Shown here: one piece after another, positions 7,843 to 17,163 of the stretch
Layout: each line of letters starts with the position of its first letter
How positions within the stretch are numbered: the first letter of the stretch is position 1
Origin: Dyadobacter sp. LHD-138
GTDB lineage: Bacteria; Bacteroidota; Bacteroidia; Cytophagales; Spirosomataceae
Direction: 5' to 3'
NCBI RefSeq assembly: GCF_030929615.1
Contig: NZ_JAVFVU010000006.1
Location: 62,001-126,000, forward strand
Length of the DNA: 64,000 nt
Notes under the pieces: generated by a model
Seen by the model: the letters and a program-made list of their open reading frames with translations, nothing else
What the model was told of the DNA's origin: nothing
The model's database searches: none
Position numbers and translations under genes: made by a program

Positions 7843-10800
7843 TTATCTTTTGGTTAATGTGGCGTCGGAATTGAGTATCGTACTGGCCACCACGGCGTTT
7901 GCCGCAACTAAGGCTGCGTCTGTTTTTCTGTCAATGACAAACTGGCCTTCACCAAGCCAGCCCACCGTTTTATCCGGCGATTTTTTAAATCTTTCATACT
8001 GTACTTTCTGCATTGCCGAAAGCAGATCAACCTCTTTTACCGACGGTGTTTTACCCGTCAGTTTTCTGTATGTCGTGTAAATAGCATTTTTACGATCAGC
8101 CATGGAGGCCATCTGAACGCCCATCACTTTCATCGCCTCAATAAATGTGGGATCATTTAACGTTATCAGGGCCTGCAAAGGCGTATTTGTTTTCTGCCGT
8201 CTTACGACACAAAAACTTCTTGATGTCGCATCAAAGGTCGAAAGTGTCGGATTAGGGACGGATCTTTTTACAATCACATACAAACTTCTCCGGTAAACAG
8301 CCTCGCCGGAATCAGGCTTATAGGTCGTGTTATTTATTTCCCAAAGCCCTTCCGGCTGATAAGGTTTCACACTTTTGCCCCCTATTTTTTTATTGATCAG
8401 GCCGCTTGCCATCAAAGCATTGTCCCGGATCATTTCAGCCGACAATCTACCGGAAGGCCCCCGGGCCAGCCACCGGTTTTCCGGATCCCTCTCCCGTGCT
8501 TCCTTCGAAGTGCGCGAATCCTGCCTGTAAGCGGCCGACATCACGATCATTTTATTTAGCCTTTTCACATCCCAACCAGACTCCTGAAAAGTCACAGCAA
8601 GCCAGTCCAGCAGTTCGGGATGACTGGGCATTTCTCCCTGATTGCCAAAATCCTCGGTTGTTTTTACGATTCCCGTTCCAAAGAAATTCTGCCAAAATCT
8701 ATTGACCGCTACCCGCGCAGTCAACGGATTGTCCTTACTGGTGAGCCACAAAGCAAGGCCATACCTGTTTTTGGGCAGATTTTTCGGAAATTTCAATATC
8801 GACTCCGGCGTGTCAGGAAAGACTTCCTCCCCAAAAGAATCATAATTCCCCCGATTAAGGATATGCGCCTTCTTTGGTTTTGACATTTCCTGCATCACCA
8901 TCAGTTCCTTGATTTTTTCGGCTGAATCCGCCTGCAAAGTTCTGACTTTGGTCAGCTCATTTTGGGCAATCGCTATCCGTGGAGAAACCGCCGACAGATA
9001 ATAATTTTTCAACACTTTGATATCCGTATCAGTCAGGGCATTTTGCGACTTGGAAGCAATAGGCGACCATTCATTTTTGCCGGCTAAAATACCAACTTCG
9101 TAATCGGTCAGCACCCGGTTATAAACCGAAATATCGTCCACTTTCCCGCCCTTAAACCCGAGTCCGCGCCACCATCCGCCAATTTGCAAACCAGGCTGTT
9201 TATCTGTTTTAAAAAGAATATCCTTCGTAAGCTGATCCATCGTGGTCTGCATAGCCATTTCCGTTCCGTTTAAAAATAACCGGAAGCCATTTGCTTTTGA
9301 AGAGCCATCATAAAGGATGGTCAGCTGAATCCATTGCTCGCGTGGAATGCCCTTTTTCGAGATTTTCGTAATTGCATTCGACGGCGACGTATGCGCCATA
9401 TTCAGTTCGAGCTGATCATCTTTCAGATACAAATGATAGCCCCGGAAGTTGTACAACCGCTCCGCCTGCGACTTATGCAAAATCACGCCTTCTTCAAGAT
9501 CTTTTGGAATATTTACCCAAACACCGATACTAAACGGTTCCGATCGGCGGTAAACGCCAGTCTGATCCAGATCCAAAAACACATCCCCGTTCAAAGTCAT
9601 AGCCTGCCCCTGGTCATGGCCGAAAAACACCGGCGCGTCTCCCGGTTGCCCTGATTCCCTTTTCATCACACCCGCTTGACGGGGATTTACTGCATTTTTC
9701 AAGGAATTGTTATCGAAGGAATAATAAGCCTGCAATCCCGGTTTCGGCAGTTTTTCATTTGACAATTTCTGATATTTTTTGTCGCTGATCCATTTTTGAA
9801 AATCCGGTTCGGCAACTGTCTTTGTATTCTCGACCGTTTTTTCCTGTGCCAGGATTTGGGCATTAATAAAACGCAGCATTTTCTCCTGCTGATCCGTGGG
9901 CAGCATCAGTGTCGGCGTAGGCAAAGCGTCGTCCCAGGAAATCTGTCCGGCTTCCTTTACATTGTTGAAAAAACTAAAAAGCTGATAATAATTTTTCTGG
10001 GAAATCGGGTCGTATTTATGATCATGACATTTGGCGCAGCCTACCGAAATACCCATCATCGCATCCCCAAACGTATTCGTACGGTCAATCACATATTCGG
10101 TTTGAAATTCTTCTTCAACAATCCCGCCTTCCATATTCTGCTGATGATTGCGGTTGAAGGCCGTTGCAATGATCATGTCCTTTGTTGGCTTGGGCATAAG
10201 ATCCCCGGCAAGCTGCCAATGGACAAATTTATCATAAGCCATGTTCTTGTTAAAGGTGTTAATGACCCAGTCCCGATATGGTGACATATCCCGGAGACGA
10301 TCTACCGTATAGCCATGTGAATCGGCAAAACGGGCCAGATCCAGCCAATCCACAGCCATTTTTTCGCCATAGTGAGGAGATTTCAAAAGACGGTCAACCT
10401 GCTTTTCGTAAGCATTCGGGGCATTGTCTTTAAGAAAAGCATCGGTCTCTTCCAATGTTGGGGAAAGTCCGGTCAAATCCAGCGAAACCCTTCGCAACAG
10501 TAGTTCTTTATTGGCTTCCTTTGCCGGTTTTAATTTTTCCTGTTCGAGTTTTGCCAGAATAAAATGATCAACCGGATTTTTTACCCATTCCTTATTTTCA
10601 ACGTCCGGCAATGCCACGTTTTCGGGTTTAACGAACGCCCAATGCGGTTTGTACTCGGCGCCATCCTTGATCCACTTAATCAGAATCGCCTTTTCCATGG
10701 CTGTCAAGCTCAAATGCGACTCCTTGGTTGGCATCATATAATCGGGGTCCGAAGACATGATGCGGTGAAAAAATTCACTCCCTGCCAGATTCCCCGGATT

Positions 10801-11064
10801 GATGGCGACTTTACCAGGATTTTCAGGCAGATCCCCATAAGCAGCCTGTTTTAAGTCCAATCGTAAGCCTGCTTTTTGCTTGGCTTTATCCGGTCCATGA
10901 CAGGCAAAACACTTGTCAGATAATACCGGCTTAACATGTTGATTATAATCCAGTTTATCTGGCAGGTCATTATAGGCTACCTGCACATCGGCAGGCAGAT
11001 CCGGGCCGCAGGAGAACAGACTGGCAGCAACTAAAAAAAGTACCAAAAAGTGATAAAACCGCAT
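7843..11064 (-). CDS. DUF1553 protein with cytochrome-type and LamG domains (lipoprotein)
   Basis: A 1073-residue exported lipoprotein: Cys19 in SLFSC is the likely lipidation site. Domains in order: a PSCyt1 segment with a haem-type CFACH (Cys52, Cys55, His56), DUF1549 (about 160-370) with a second CAKCHDHKYDP motif, a concanavalin/LamG-like beta-sandwich (about 440-650; LQAYYSFDNNSL... VYNRVLTDYE), and DUF1553 (about 770-1020; NRFWQNFFGTGIV, RQKTNTPLQALITLNDP). Two CxxCH sites imply bound haem c, which would need periplasmic cytochrome c maturation. The LamG module suggests binding of a glycan. It is the first gene of a two-gene operon with DUF1501 and is divergent from an AraC regulator, a possible local control gene. 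Confidence 0.9.
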   Translation of the reverse strand: MRFYHFLVLFLVAASLFSCGPDLPADVQVAYNDLPDKLDYNQHVKPVLSDKCFACHGPDKAKQKAGLRLDLKQAAYGDLPENPGKVAINPGNLAGSEFFHRIMSSDPDYMMPTKESHLSLTAMEKAILIKWIKDGAEYKPHWAFVKPENVALPDVENKEWVKNPVDHFILAKLEQEKLKPAKEANKELLLRRVSLDLTGLSPTLEETDAFLKDNAPNAYEKQVDRLLKSPHYGEKMAVDWLDLARFADSHGYTVDRLRDMSPYRDWVINTFNKNMAYDKFVHWQLAGDLMPKPTKDMIIATAFNRNHQQNMEGGIVEEEFQTEYVIDRTNTFGDAMMGISVGCAKCHDHKYDPISQKNYYQLFSFFNNVKEAGQISWDDALPTPTLMLPTDQQEKMLRFINAQILAQEKTVENTKTVAEPDFQKWISDKKYQKLSNEKLPKPGLQAYYSFDNNSLKNAVNPRQAGVMKRESGQPGDAPVFFGHDQGQAMTLNGDVFLDLDQTGVYRRSEPFSIGVWVNIPKDLEEGVILHKSQAERLYNFRGYHLYLKDDQLELNMAHTSPSNAITKISKKGIPREQWIQLTILYDGSSKANGFRLFLNGTEMAMQTTMDQLTKDILFKTDKQPGLQIGGWWRGLGFKGGKVDDISVYNRVLTDYEVGILAGKNEWSPIASKSQNALTDTDIKVLKNYYLSAVSPRIAIAQNELTKVRTLQADSAEKIKELMVMQEMSKPKKAHILNRGNYDSFGEEVFPDTPESILKFPKNLPKNRYGLALWLTSKDNPLTARVAVNRFWQNFFGTGIVKTTEDFGNQGEMPSHPELLDWLAVTFQESGWDVKRLNKMIVMSAAYRQDSRTSKEARERDPENRWLARGPSGRLSAEMIRDNALMASGLINKKIGGKSVKPYQPEGLWEINNTTYKPDSGEAVYRRSLYVIVKRSVPNPTLSTFDATSRSFCVVRRQKTNTPLQALITLNDPTFIEAMKVMGVQMASMADRKNAIYTTYRKLTGKTPSVKEVDLLSAMQKVQYERFKKSPDKTVGWLGEGQFVIDRKTDAALVAANAVVASTILNSDATLTKR

Positions 11065-11202
11065 CTGGATTCAGGTCATGAATTAAACTTCGACAAATGT
11101 ATAGTTTAATAAATTGTAAAAATTATACAAAACTGACCACCACTTTCACAAATCCGACTTTTATTGATAAATTTCCGTTCCCCAGTATAACAAAGAGAAG
11201 TT

Positions 11203-12081
11203 ATGACGAACCAATCCATTGCCAGATCGACATTTTCCCTATTAAATGCTGATTATGTCAAATTGAACAAAAACTGGAATTACCGTAATGTCATCAGCCC
11301 ATTCTACCGGTTATACCTGATCGACGGCGGGCGCGGCAAGCTTTATCAGGCCGATAACACAGTCGCGCTGGAAGAAAATTATTTGTACCTGATACCCAGT
11401 TTTACAATCTGCAATTACCATTGTCCTGAATTTCTGAGCCAGTATTACATCCATTTTTTAGAAGAAGCTCCGGACGGGACATCACTTTTTTCATCAAATC
11501 AGAAAATTTTAAGAATAAGCGCCACACCGACTGATCATAATCATTTCAAAAGGCTGCTGACGCTTAACCCCGGACGGAACATAAAACAGTCGTACAACCC
11601 GAAAGACTATCAAAAACAGCCGGTTATGCAGCATTCACAGGATTTGAACAATGAAGTGCCGCTTGCTGCATTTATGGAAACGCGAGGCATTTTGTTGCAG
11701 CTTCTGTCCCGATTTTTGACAGCCGATCTGTATAATCCTTCCATAGCAAAACCCATCCCGTCCAAAACGCTGGAAACGATCAATTACATCGCAACAAATC
11801 TCGGCGAACCTTTAACCGTGGCACAACTTGCCGAAAGAACTTGCCAAAATGCCGATTACTTTTCAAGGGTTTTCCAGGATCATACGGGCTTACGACCGCT
11901 GCCCTATATTCAGACAAAAAGGATCGAAAGGGCGCAGTTTCTGATGCTGACCACGAATCTTACCTTGAATGAGATCGCCGCTGAAACGGGTTTTGAAAGT
12001 CTCTCCTATTTTTCACGAATCTTTAAAAGTATTACGGGGCAAACACCCAGTTATTACGGAAAAAACAACAACATGATTTGA
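11203..12081 (+). CDS. AraC-family transcriptional regulator
   Basis: A 292-residue protein with an N-terminal cupin-like sensor domain (about 15-110; GGRGKLYQADNTVALEENYLY is typical) and a C-terminal double helix-turn-helix at about 185-288 (LTVAQLAERTCQNADYFSRVF and LTLNEIAAETGFESLSYFSRIFK). The family usually senses a sugar or other small molecule and activates nearby operons. It is divergent from the DUF1553-DUF1501 operon with a 138-bp shared promoter region, which makes that operon a plausible target. It is followed at 20 bp by the paired palindromes that precede the permease array, so it could instead be linked to those; the palindromes do not resemble typical AraC direct repeats. Confidence 0.9.
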   Translation: MTNQSIARSTFSLLNADYVKLNKNWNYRNVISPFYRLYLIDGGRGKLYQADNTVALEENYLYLIPSFTICNYHCPEFLSQYYIHFLEEAPDGTSLFSSNQKILRISATPTDHNHFKRLLTLNPGRNIKQSYNPKDYQKQPVMQHSQDLNNEVPLAAFMETRGILLQLLSRFLTADLYNPSIAKPIPSKTLETINYIATNLGEPLTVAQLAERTCQNADYFSRVFQDHTGLRPLPYIQTKRIERAQFLMLTTNLTLNEIAAETGFESLSYFSRIFKSITGQTPSYYGKNNNMI

Positions 12082-12100
12082 TTACCAATCATTAAAATGC

Positions 12101-12136
12101 TGTCCGCTTCTGAACAAAAACGTCCGCTTTTGAACA
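12101..12136. promoter_or_regulatory. paired 16-bp operator/UAS before permease 1
   Basis: Two sites, TGTCCGCTTCTGAACA (12101-12116) and CGTCCGCTTTTGAACA (12121-12136), start exactly 20 bp apart. They share the imperfect palindrome TGTCCG-N4-TGAACA. Related pairs precede three other permease units. The last base of the second site is 33 bp from the GG of the downstream promoter-like box. Confidence 0.75.
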
Positions 12137-12166
12137 TATTTGCTCCGTAATTGACTGATAAACATG

Positions 12167-12185
12167 TTGGCATAAAATTATTATC
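12167..12185 (+). promoter_or_regulatory. conserved GGCAYA promoter-like box
   Basis: TTGGCATAAAATTATTATC matches the box shared by the four permease units (GGCAYA-(A/G)A-(A/T)TT). It can be read as a sigma-54 -24 element with a poor -12 half, or as a degenerate Bacteroidota -7 box. It lies about 50 bp before the ATG at 12221. Confidence 0.5.
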
Positions 12186-12220
12186 TGACACCTCAGGTGC
12201 CCACTTACAAGCTAACCGCC

Positions 12221-14620
12221 ATGCTCAGAAACTATATTAAAATCGCTTTCAGAAATCTTCTTAAACATAAGTCGTTTAGCTTCATCAACATTATTGGTGT
12301 CGCGATGGGCCTTGCCTGTTTTTTGCTTCTTACCATTTATGTCAAAGACGAGCTAAGCTACGACCGGCATAATGCCAATGCGGATCGGATCTATCGCTTA
12401 TCAAGAACATTTCTTTCCAAGGACGGAACCGAGTCGCTTCGTCTGGGCCATGCCGCACCTCCTTTCGGGCCGTTGATCAAGCAGGATTTTCCACAGGTCG
12501 AACAAGTGACCAGAATGCTGGAAACCGATGCGATCGTTCGTTATGGGGAACACCTTTTCAATGAAGAAAATTTATACGCAGCCGATGCCAATCTTTTTAA
12601 GGTTTTCACTTTTGACGTGATCCAGGGAAATCCGGGCAAGGCGCTGGTTAATCCATTTTCGATCATGTTTTCACGGCCAATGGCTGAAAAATATTTTGGA
12701 AAGGAAAACCCTTTGGGCAAAACAGTCCGGCTTGACAACCAACTGGATTATACCGTAACCGGCGTTTATGAGCCCTTGCCAGCCCAGGCTACTTTTCATC
12801 CAAACTTCCTTATTTCCTTTTCCACCCTGAACGATAACCGTGTTTACGGAGCCGAAGGATTGCGTACCAATTGGAGCAATAACTCATTTTCAACCTTTTT
12901 ATTATTGCCTAAAAACTACGATCCGAAAAAACTCGTCAGTGCATTTCCGGCATTCCAAAACCGTCATATTGACCCAAAAGCGTCCACCTATTCGATACTT
13001 AATCTGATGAAACTTTCAGACATCCATTTGCACTCGCACATGGACTCTGAAATGGAAGCGAACGGCGATATTCAGTATGTTTATCTGTTTTCTGCCATCG
13101 CCATATTTATTTTGCTGATTGCCTGCATCAACTATATGAACCTGGCTACCGCGCGTTCGGCGAAAAGGGCCAAAGAAGTCGGTATGAGAAAAGTAGTTGG
13201 CGCCATGCGAAGTCAGCTAGTCAAGCAGTTTTTAAGCGAGTCAATTCTTCTGGTTTGTATTGCACTCCTATTAGCGATGTTGATCGTAACCGCCTGCCTT
13301 CCATTCCTGAACGAATTTACCAAAAAGCAGCTGACATTAACCTCCCTGACTGATCCCGTTTTTATCGTTGTTCTGATTTCCATCACACTTTTTACCGGCC
13401 TGATTGCCGGAAGTTATCCTGCGTTTTTCCTGACGTCGTTTCAACCTACCAGCGTTTTAAAAGGGAAAATTGCCTCGGCGCTTAAAAACGGGAGATTGAG
13501 ACAGGCGCTTGTCGTTACTCAGTTTTCTATCGCCGTAGTGCTTATAATCAGCACGGCTGTGGTTTACAGTCAGATGAAATACATTCAGAATTACAAACTT
13601 GGCTATTCTAAAGATCAGGTGATTCTCTTACAGGCTGCCGGTGACTCTTCGACCAACTATGAAGCAATAAGCCAGCAATTAAAGGAAAACAGCGGCATTA
13701 CCGAAGTAAGTCGGTCGTCACGGATTCCATCGGTACGGCTTCTTGATTCCTGGGACGCGTATGTGATGAAAGGTGACTCGATGGCATCTACCGATATCAC
13801 AATAAAATCGCTGGCTGTTGATCCGGATTTTATTCCGACTTACAAAATTCAGATGGCTGCTGGAAGAAATTTTTCAAGAGAATATCCAACGGATAAAACG
13901 GAAGGCTTTATTTTAAACGCAACTGCCGCAAGAATTCTTGGCTGGAAAAATCCGAAGGATGCCGTTGGCAACCGGTTTGGTTACGGAGATATCCGCGGTC
14001 AGATCATCGGCGTCACCCAGGATTATCATTTTGAATCTTTACATCAAAAAGTTCCTCCGGTCGTCATGTTTCAGCATGGAAATATGAGATGGGTTTCCGT
14101 CCAGATTTCGGGGGGTAGTATTTCGGCTTCCATAGCCCATATCAAACAGGTTTGGGAAAGCAGATTTCCCGGAAGGCCTTTTGTCTACGAATTTCTGGAT
14201 GAACGTTTTGGCAGGTTATATGCACGAGAACAAACCCAGCAGCTTCTTTTCGGCATTTTCGCGGGAATCGCCATTTTTATTTCCTGCCTGGGCTTACTCG
14301 GACTTTCCATGTTTATGGCAGAACTACGGGTGAAGGAAATTGGCGTGAGAAAAGTGTTGGGCGCCAGTGTATCGAGCCTGGTCGTGTTGTTATCCAATGA
14401 TTTTCTCAAACTGGTTTTGATCGCCATCCTCATCGCCTCGCCCATTGCCTGGTATGGCATGCAACGCTGGTTGCAGGAATTCGCTTATCATACAACAATT
14501 TCTGCCTGGATATTTATTGGCGCCGGGGTACTTTCGGCAGCTATTGCCATCCTGACCATAAGTTTTCAGAGCATCAAAGCAGCTTTAAAGAACCCGATTG
14601 CGTCTTTAAAGAGCGAGTAA
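12221..14620 (+). CDS. FtsX/MacB-type ABC permease, array member 1
   Basis: A 799-residue membrane protein if started at ATG 12221 (MLRNYIKIAFRNLLKHKSF); the upstream GTG at 12197 would add eight residues that no paralogue has. Layout: helix 1 at about 21-42, a periplasmic MacB_PCD domain (about 45-250), a first FtsX block (about 283-410, with ARSAKRAKEVGMRKVVGAMR in the cytoplasmic loop), a central helix near 430-450, a second periplasmic domain (about 455-660) and a second FtsX block (675-790, with RVKEIGVRKVLGAS), ending IASLKSE. Permeases of this type work with a separate MacB/LolD-type ATPase, but none is adjacent. It is first in a probable three-gene operon (gaps of 50 and 78 bp) preceded by the paired palindromes. 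Confidence 0.92.
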   Translation: MLRNYIKIAFRNLLKHKSFSFINIIGVAMGLACFLLLTIYVKDELSYDRHNANADRIYRLSRTFLSKDGTESLRLGHAAPPFGPLIKQDFPQVEQVTRMLETDAIVRYGEHLFNEENLYAADANLFKVFTFDVIQGNPGKALVNPFSIMFSRPMAEKYFGKENPLGKTVRLDNQLDYTVTGVYEPLPAQATFHPNFLISFSTLNDNRVYGAEGLRTNWSNNSFSTFLLLPKNYDPKKLVSAFPAFQNRHIDPKASTYSILNLMKLSDIHLHSHMDSEMEANGDIQYVYLFSAIAIFILLIACINYMNLATARSAKRAKEVGMRKVVGAMRSQLVKQFLSESILLVCIALLLAMLIVTACLPFLNEFTKKQLTLTSLTDPVFIVVLISITLFTGLIAGSYPAFFLTSFQPTSVLKGKIASALKNGRLRQALVVTQFSIAVVLIISTAVVYSQMKYIQNYKLGYSKDQVILLQAAGDSSTNYEAISQQLKENSGITEVSRSSRIPSVRLLDSWDAYVMKGDSMASTDITIKSLAVDPDFIPTYKIQMAAGRNFSREYPTDKTEGFILNATAARILGWKNPKDAVGNRFGYGDIRGQIIGVTQDYHFESLHQKVPPVVMFQHGNMRWVSVQISGGSISASIAHIKQVWESRFPGRPFVYEFLDERFGRLYAREQTQQLLFGIFAGIAIFISCLGLLGLSMFMAELRVKEIGVRKVLGASVSSLVVLLSNDFLKLVLIAILIASPIAWYGMQRWLQEFAYHTTISAWIFIGAGVLSAAIAILTISFQSIKAALKNPIASLKSE

Positions 14621-14670
14621 ACTCCGCCCTTTAAGAAACGCATAGTCAATGCTCTTTAACAACCTTGGCC

Positions 14671-17085
14671 ATGATTAAAAACTATTTCAAAATCGCCTGG
14701 CGGAATATGATCCGCAACAAGGCTTTTTCAGCGATCAATATTGTCGGACTTGCGCTGGGCATCGCGGCCTGTATCCTGATTTTACAGTATGTCGCCTTTG
14801 AATTGAGTTATGATAATTTCCATAAAAATGGCAGCCAGATTTACCGTGTAAAACAAGACCGGTACAATGATGGAAAACTGAGTACCCAGTGGGCTGCCGG
14901 AGCCTACGCCGTTGGCAATTCTTTCAGAGATGCTTATCCGGAAGTGGAAGATTATGTCAAACTGCTTAGAAGAGGCGTTTCAATTATCGACTTTGGCGAA
15001 AAGAGTATTAAGGTTGAAAAAATTTATATCGCCAGCTCCTCCTTCTTCTCTATTTTTTCCTTTCCACTGCTAAGCGGAAACCCGAAAACTTTATTGACAG
15101 AACCCAATACGGTTGTCCTATCCTCTTCCCTTGCAAAACGAATTTTTGGCAACGAAAACCCGGTGGAAAAAACAGTATTTCAAAACAAAAGAAAACCGTT
15201 TAAAGTAACAGGCGTTTATGAGGATATGCCCAAAAATTCGCATATCAAAGCCGATCTGCTTGTTTCCTATGCTACATTTCTCAACAACGTAAAACCCGAT
15301 AATCCTGAAACCGCCTGGCAATGGGACGGCTGTCTGACATACATTAAGCTGCGTCCGGGTACGGACCCCGCCAGGCTTGAAGCCAAGTTTCCCGCATTGG
15401 TGGACAAACTGGCCGGTGAAGATCATAAGAAATACAAATCGGCAGCGGTTTACCTTTTACAGCCGTTGCGGGATATTCATCTTTATTCTCATTTGATGAT
15501 GGAGCCCGAACCCAACGGAGACGGCAAGACGGTATATCTTTTGCTCGGAATTGCATTTTTTATCGTGGTGATTGCCTGGGTGAACTACATCAATTTGGCA
15601 ACTGCACGGGCCATCAACCGGGCTAAGGAAGTTGGTGTTCGCAAAGCGGTCGGCTCGTTGAGGAGCCAGCTTATCGGACAGTTTATGACCGAATCTGTTT
15701 TGCTGAATGGACTTGCCGTAGTGCTGGCGCTGATTCTTGTCGCCCTGGCCCTGCCCAAATTCAACGATATATCGGGTCAGGAGCTTTCATTCAAACTTCT
15801 GGGCAGTAAATTATTCTGGCTGCCCTTGGGTGGTCTGTTCCTGATCGGCGCGTTTTTCTCTGGCTTGTATCCCGCGTTTGTCCTCTCGGGTTTTAAGCCG
15901 GTCGCGGTGTTGAAAGGAAAAGTAAGTGCCTCTTCACGGGGTATTTTGCTAAGGAAATCACTGGTGGTTTTTCAATTCGCAGCCTCACTGTTCCTGCTGG
16001 TAGGCACGCTGACCGTGTTTCAGCAAATTCGTTTTATGCGTCAGCAAAGTCTGGGTATCAATATTGACCAGACGCTCGTTATCAACCCGCCTATTATTGC
16101 CGATGATTCTACGTTTATGCGGCAAATGGCTGCGTTCAAAGAAGAATTGCTCCGCCAGTCCGGTGTAAAATCTATTACCGCATCGACTGTCGTGCCCGGC
16201 CAGCCATCCGACTGGAACGCGGGTGGGATTCGTCTAAAAGGCGCAGATGAAAGTCTGGGAAAACAATACCGTATCATCGGTGTGGATTATGATTTTTTAC
16301 AGACTTATGATTTAAAACTGATAGCCGGCCGGAATTTTTCGAAAGATTTCGGGCATGATCCCAAGGCCGTGGTATTTAATAAAATGGCTGTACAGCAGCT
16401 CGGTTTCAGTGACCCTCAGCAGGCTATTGGTAAGGAAATTAATTTTTGGGGAGAGATCTTTACGATCGTTGGCGTTACAGATAATTTCCATCAGCAGTCT
16501 TTAAAAGATGCTTATGAACCACTGATTATCCGTTTAATTCCTGATGTCCGTGGATATTTTTCGGTTAAACTAAGTCCGGGATCGTCCGGCAACGCCATCG
16601 CCAGTGTTCAGTCTGAATGGAACAAATTCTTTCCCGGCAATCCTTTCGAATACACATTTCTGGATGAACGCTTCAATGACCAGTACAAAGCCGATCAGCG
16701 TTTTGGGCAAGTGTTTGGTATTTTTACAGGACTTGCTATCCTGGTTGCCTGCCTCGGATTATTCGGATTGGCCTCCTTCACAACCGCGCAACGCACCAAA
16801 GAGATCGGGATTCGAAAAGTATTAGGCTCCACTGTTTATGCGATCGTTGAAATGCTTTATCGGGAATTTGCGGTGCTTGTTTTTATTTCTTTCCTGATCG
16901 CCGCACCCGTTGCCTGGTTTGCGGCAAGTCAGTGGCTCGATGGCTATGCATTCCGGACCGGTATTCAGTGGTGGCTTTTTGCCGCACCGTTTGTTCTGGT
17001 GCTGCTTATTGCGCTGCTGACCGTTAGCTTCCAGAGCATAAAAGCAGCACTGATGAATCCCGTAAAATCATTGAGAAGTGAATAA
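14671..17085 (+). CDS. FtsX/MacB-type ABC permease, array member 2
   Basis: An 804-residue paralogue of the preceding permease. ATG 14671 (MIKNYFKIAWRNMIRNKAF) is chosen over the TTG at 14665 because all paralogues begin at this methionine. It has the same order of helix, MacB_PCD, FtsX, helix, MacB_PCD, FtsX. Conserved loops are AINRAKEVGVRKAVGSLRSQ and TTAQRTKEIGIRKVLGSTV, with the tail AALMNPVKSLRSE. Only 50 bp separate it from the gene upstream, with neither palindromes nor a GGCAYA box, so it is very likely co-transcribed with permease 1. The substrate cannot be inferred; relatives export peptides, macrolides or lipoproteins, or act as mechanotransmitters. Confidence 0.92.
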   Translation: MIKNYFKIAWRNMIRNKAFSAINIVGLALGIAACILILQYVAFELSYDNFHKNGSQIYRVKQDRYNDGKLSTQWAAGAYAVGNSFRDAYPEVEDYVKLLRRGVSIIDFGEKSIKVEKIYIASSSFFSIFSFPLLSGNPKTLLTEPNTVVLSSSLAKRIFGNENPVEKTVFQNKRKPFKVTGVYEDMPKNSHIKADLLVSYATFLNNVKPDNPETAWQWDGCLTYIKLRPGTDPARLEAKFPALVDKLAGEDHKKYKSAAVYLLQPLRDIHLYSHLMMEPEPNGDGKTVYLLLGIAFFIVVIAWVNYINLATARAINRAKEVGVRKAVGSLRSQLIGQFMTESVLLNGLAVVLALILVALALPKFNDISGQELSFKLLGSKLFWLPLGGLFLIGAFFSGLYPAFVLSGFKPVAVLKGKVSASSRGILLRKSLVVFQFAASLFLLVGTLTVFQQIRFMRQQSLGINIDQTLVINPPIIADDSTFMRQMAAFKEELLRQSGVKSITASTVVPGQPSDWNAGGIRLKGADESLGKQYRIIGVDYDFLQTYDLKLIAGRNFSKDFGHDPKAVVFNKMAVQQLGFSDPQQAIGKEINFWGEIFTIVGVTDNFHQQSLKDAYEPLIIRLIPDVRGYFSVKLSPGSSGNAIASVQSEWNKFFPGNPFEYTFLDERFNDQYKADQRFGQVFGIFTGLAILVACLGLFGLASFTTAQRTKEIGIRKVLGSTVYAIVEMLYREFAVLVFISFLIAAPVAWFAASQWLDGYAFRTGIQWWLFAAPFVLVLLIALLTVSFQSIKAALMNPVKSLRSE

Positions 17086-17163
17086 GTGGCCGCCGGTTTG
17101 ATTATGCTGCCAAGATCCTTTAAAAGAAAGTTAACCCAATTGTAACTCGTCAACCACGCCAAT

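Noticed and set aside
12197-12220. GTG start for permease 1
   Set aside because: It adds eight residues that no paralogue has; ATG 12221 matches the common MLKNY-like start.
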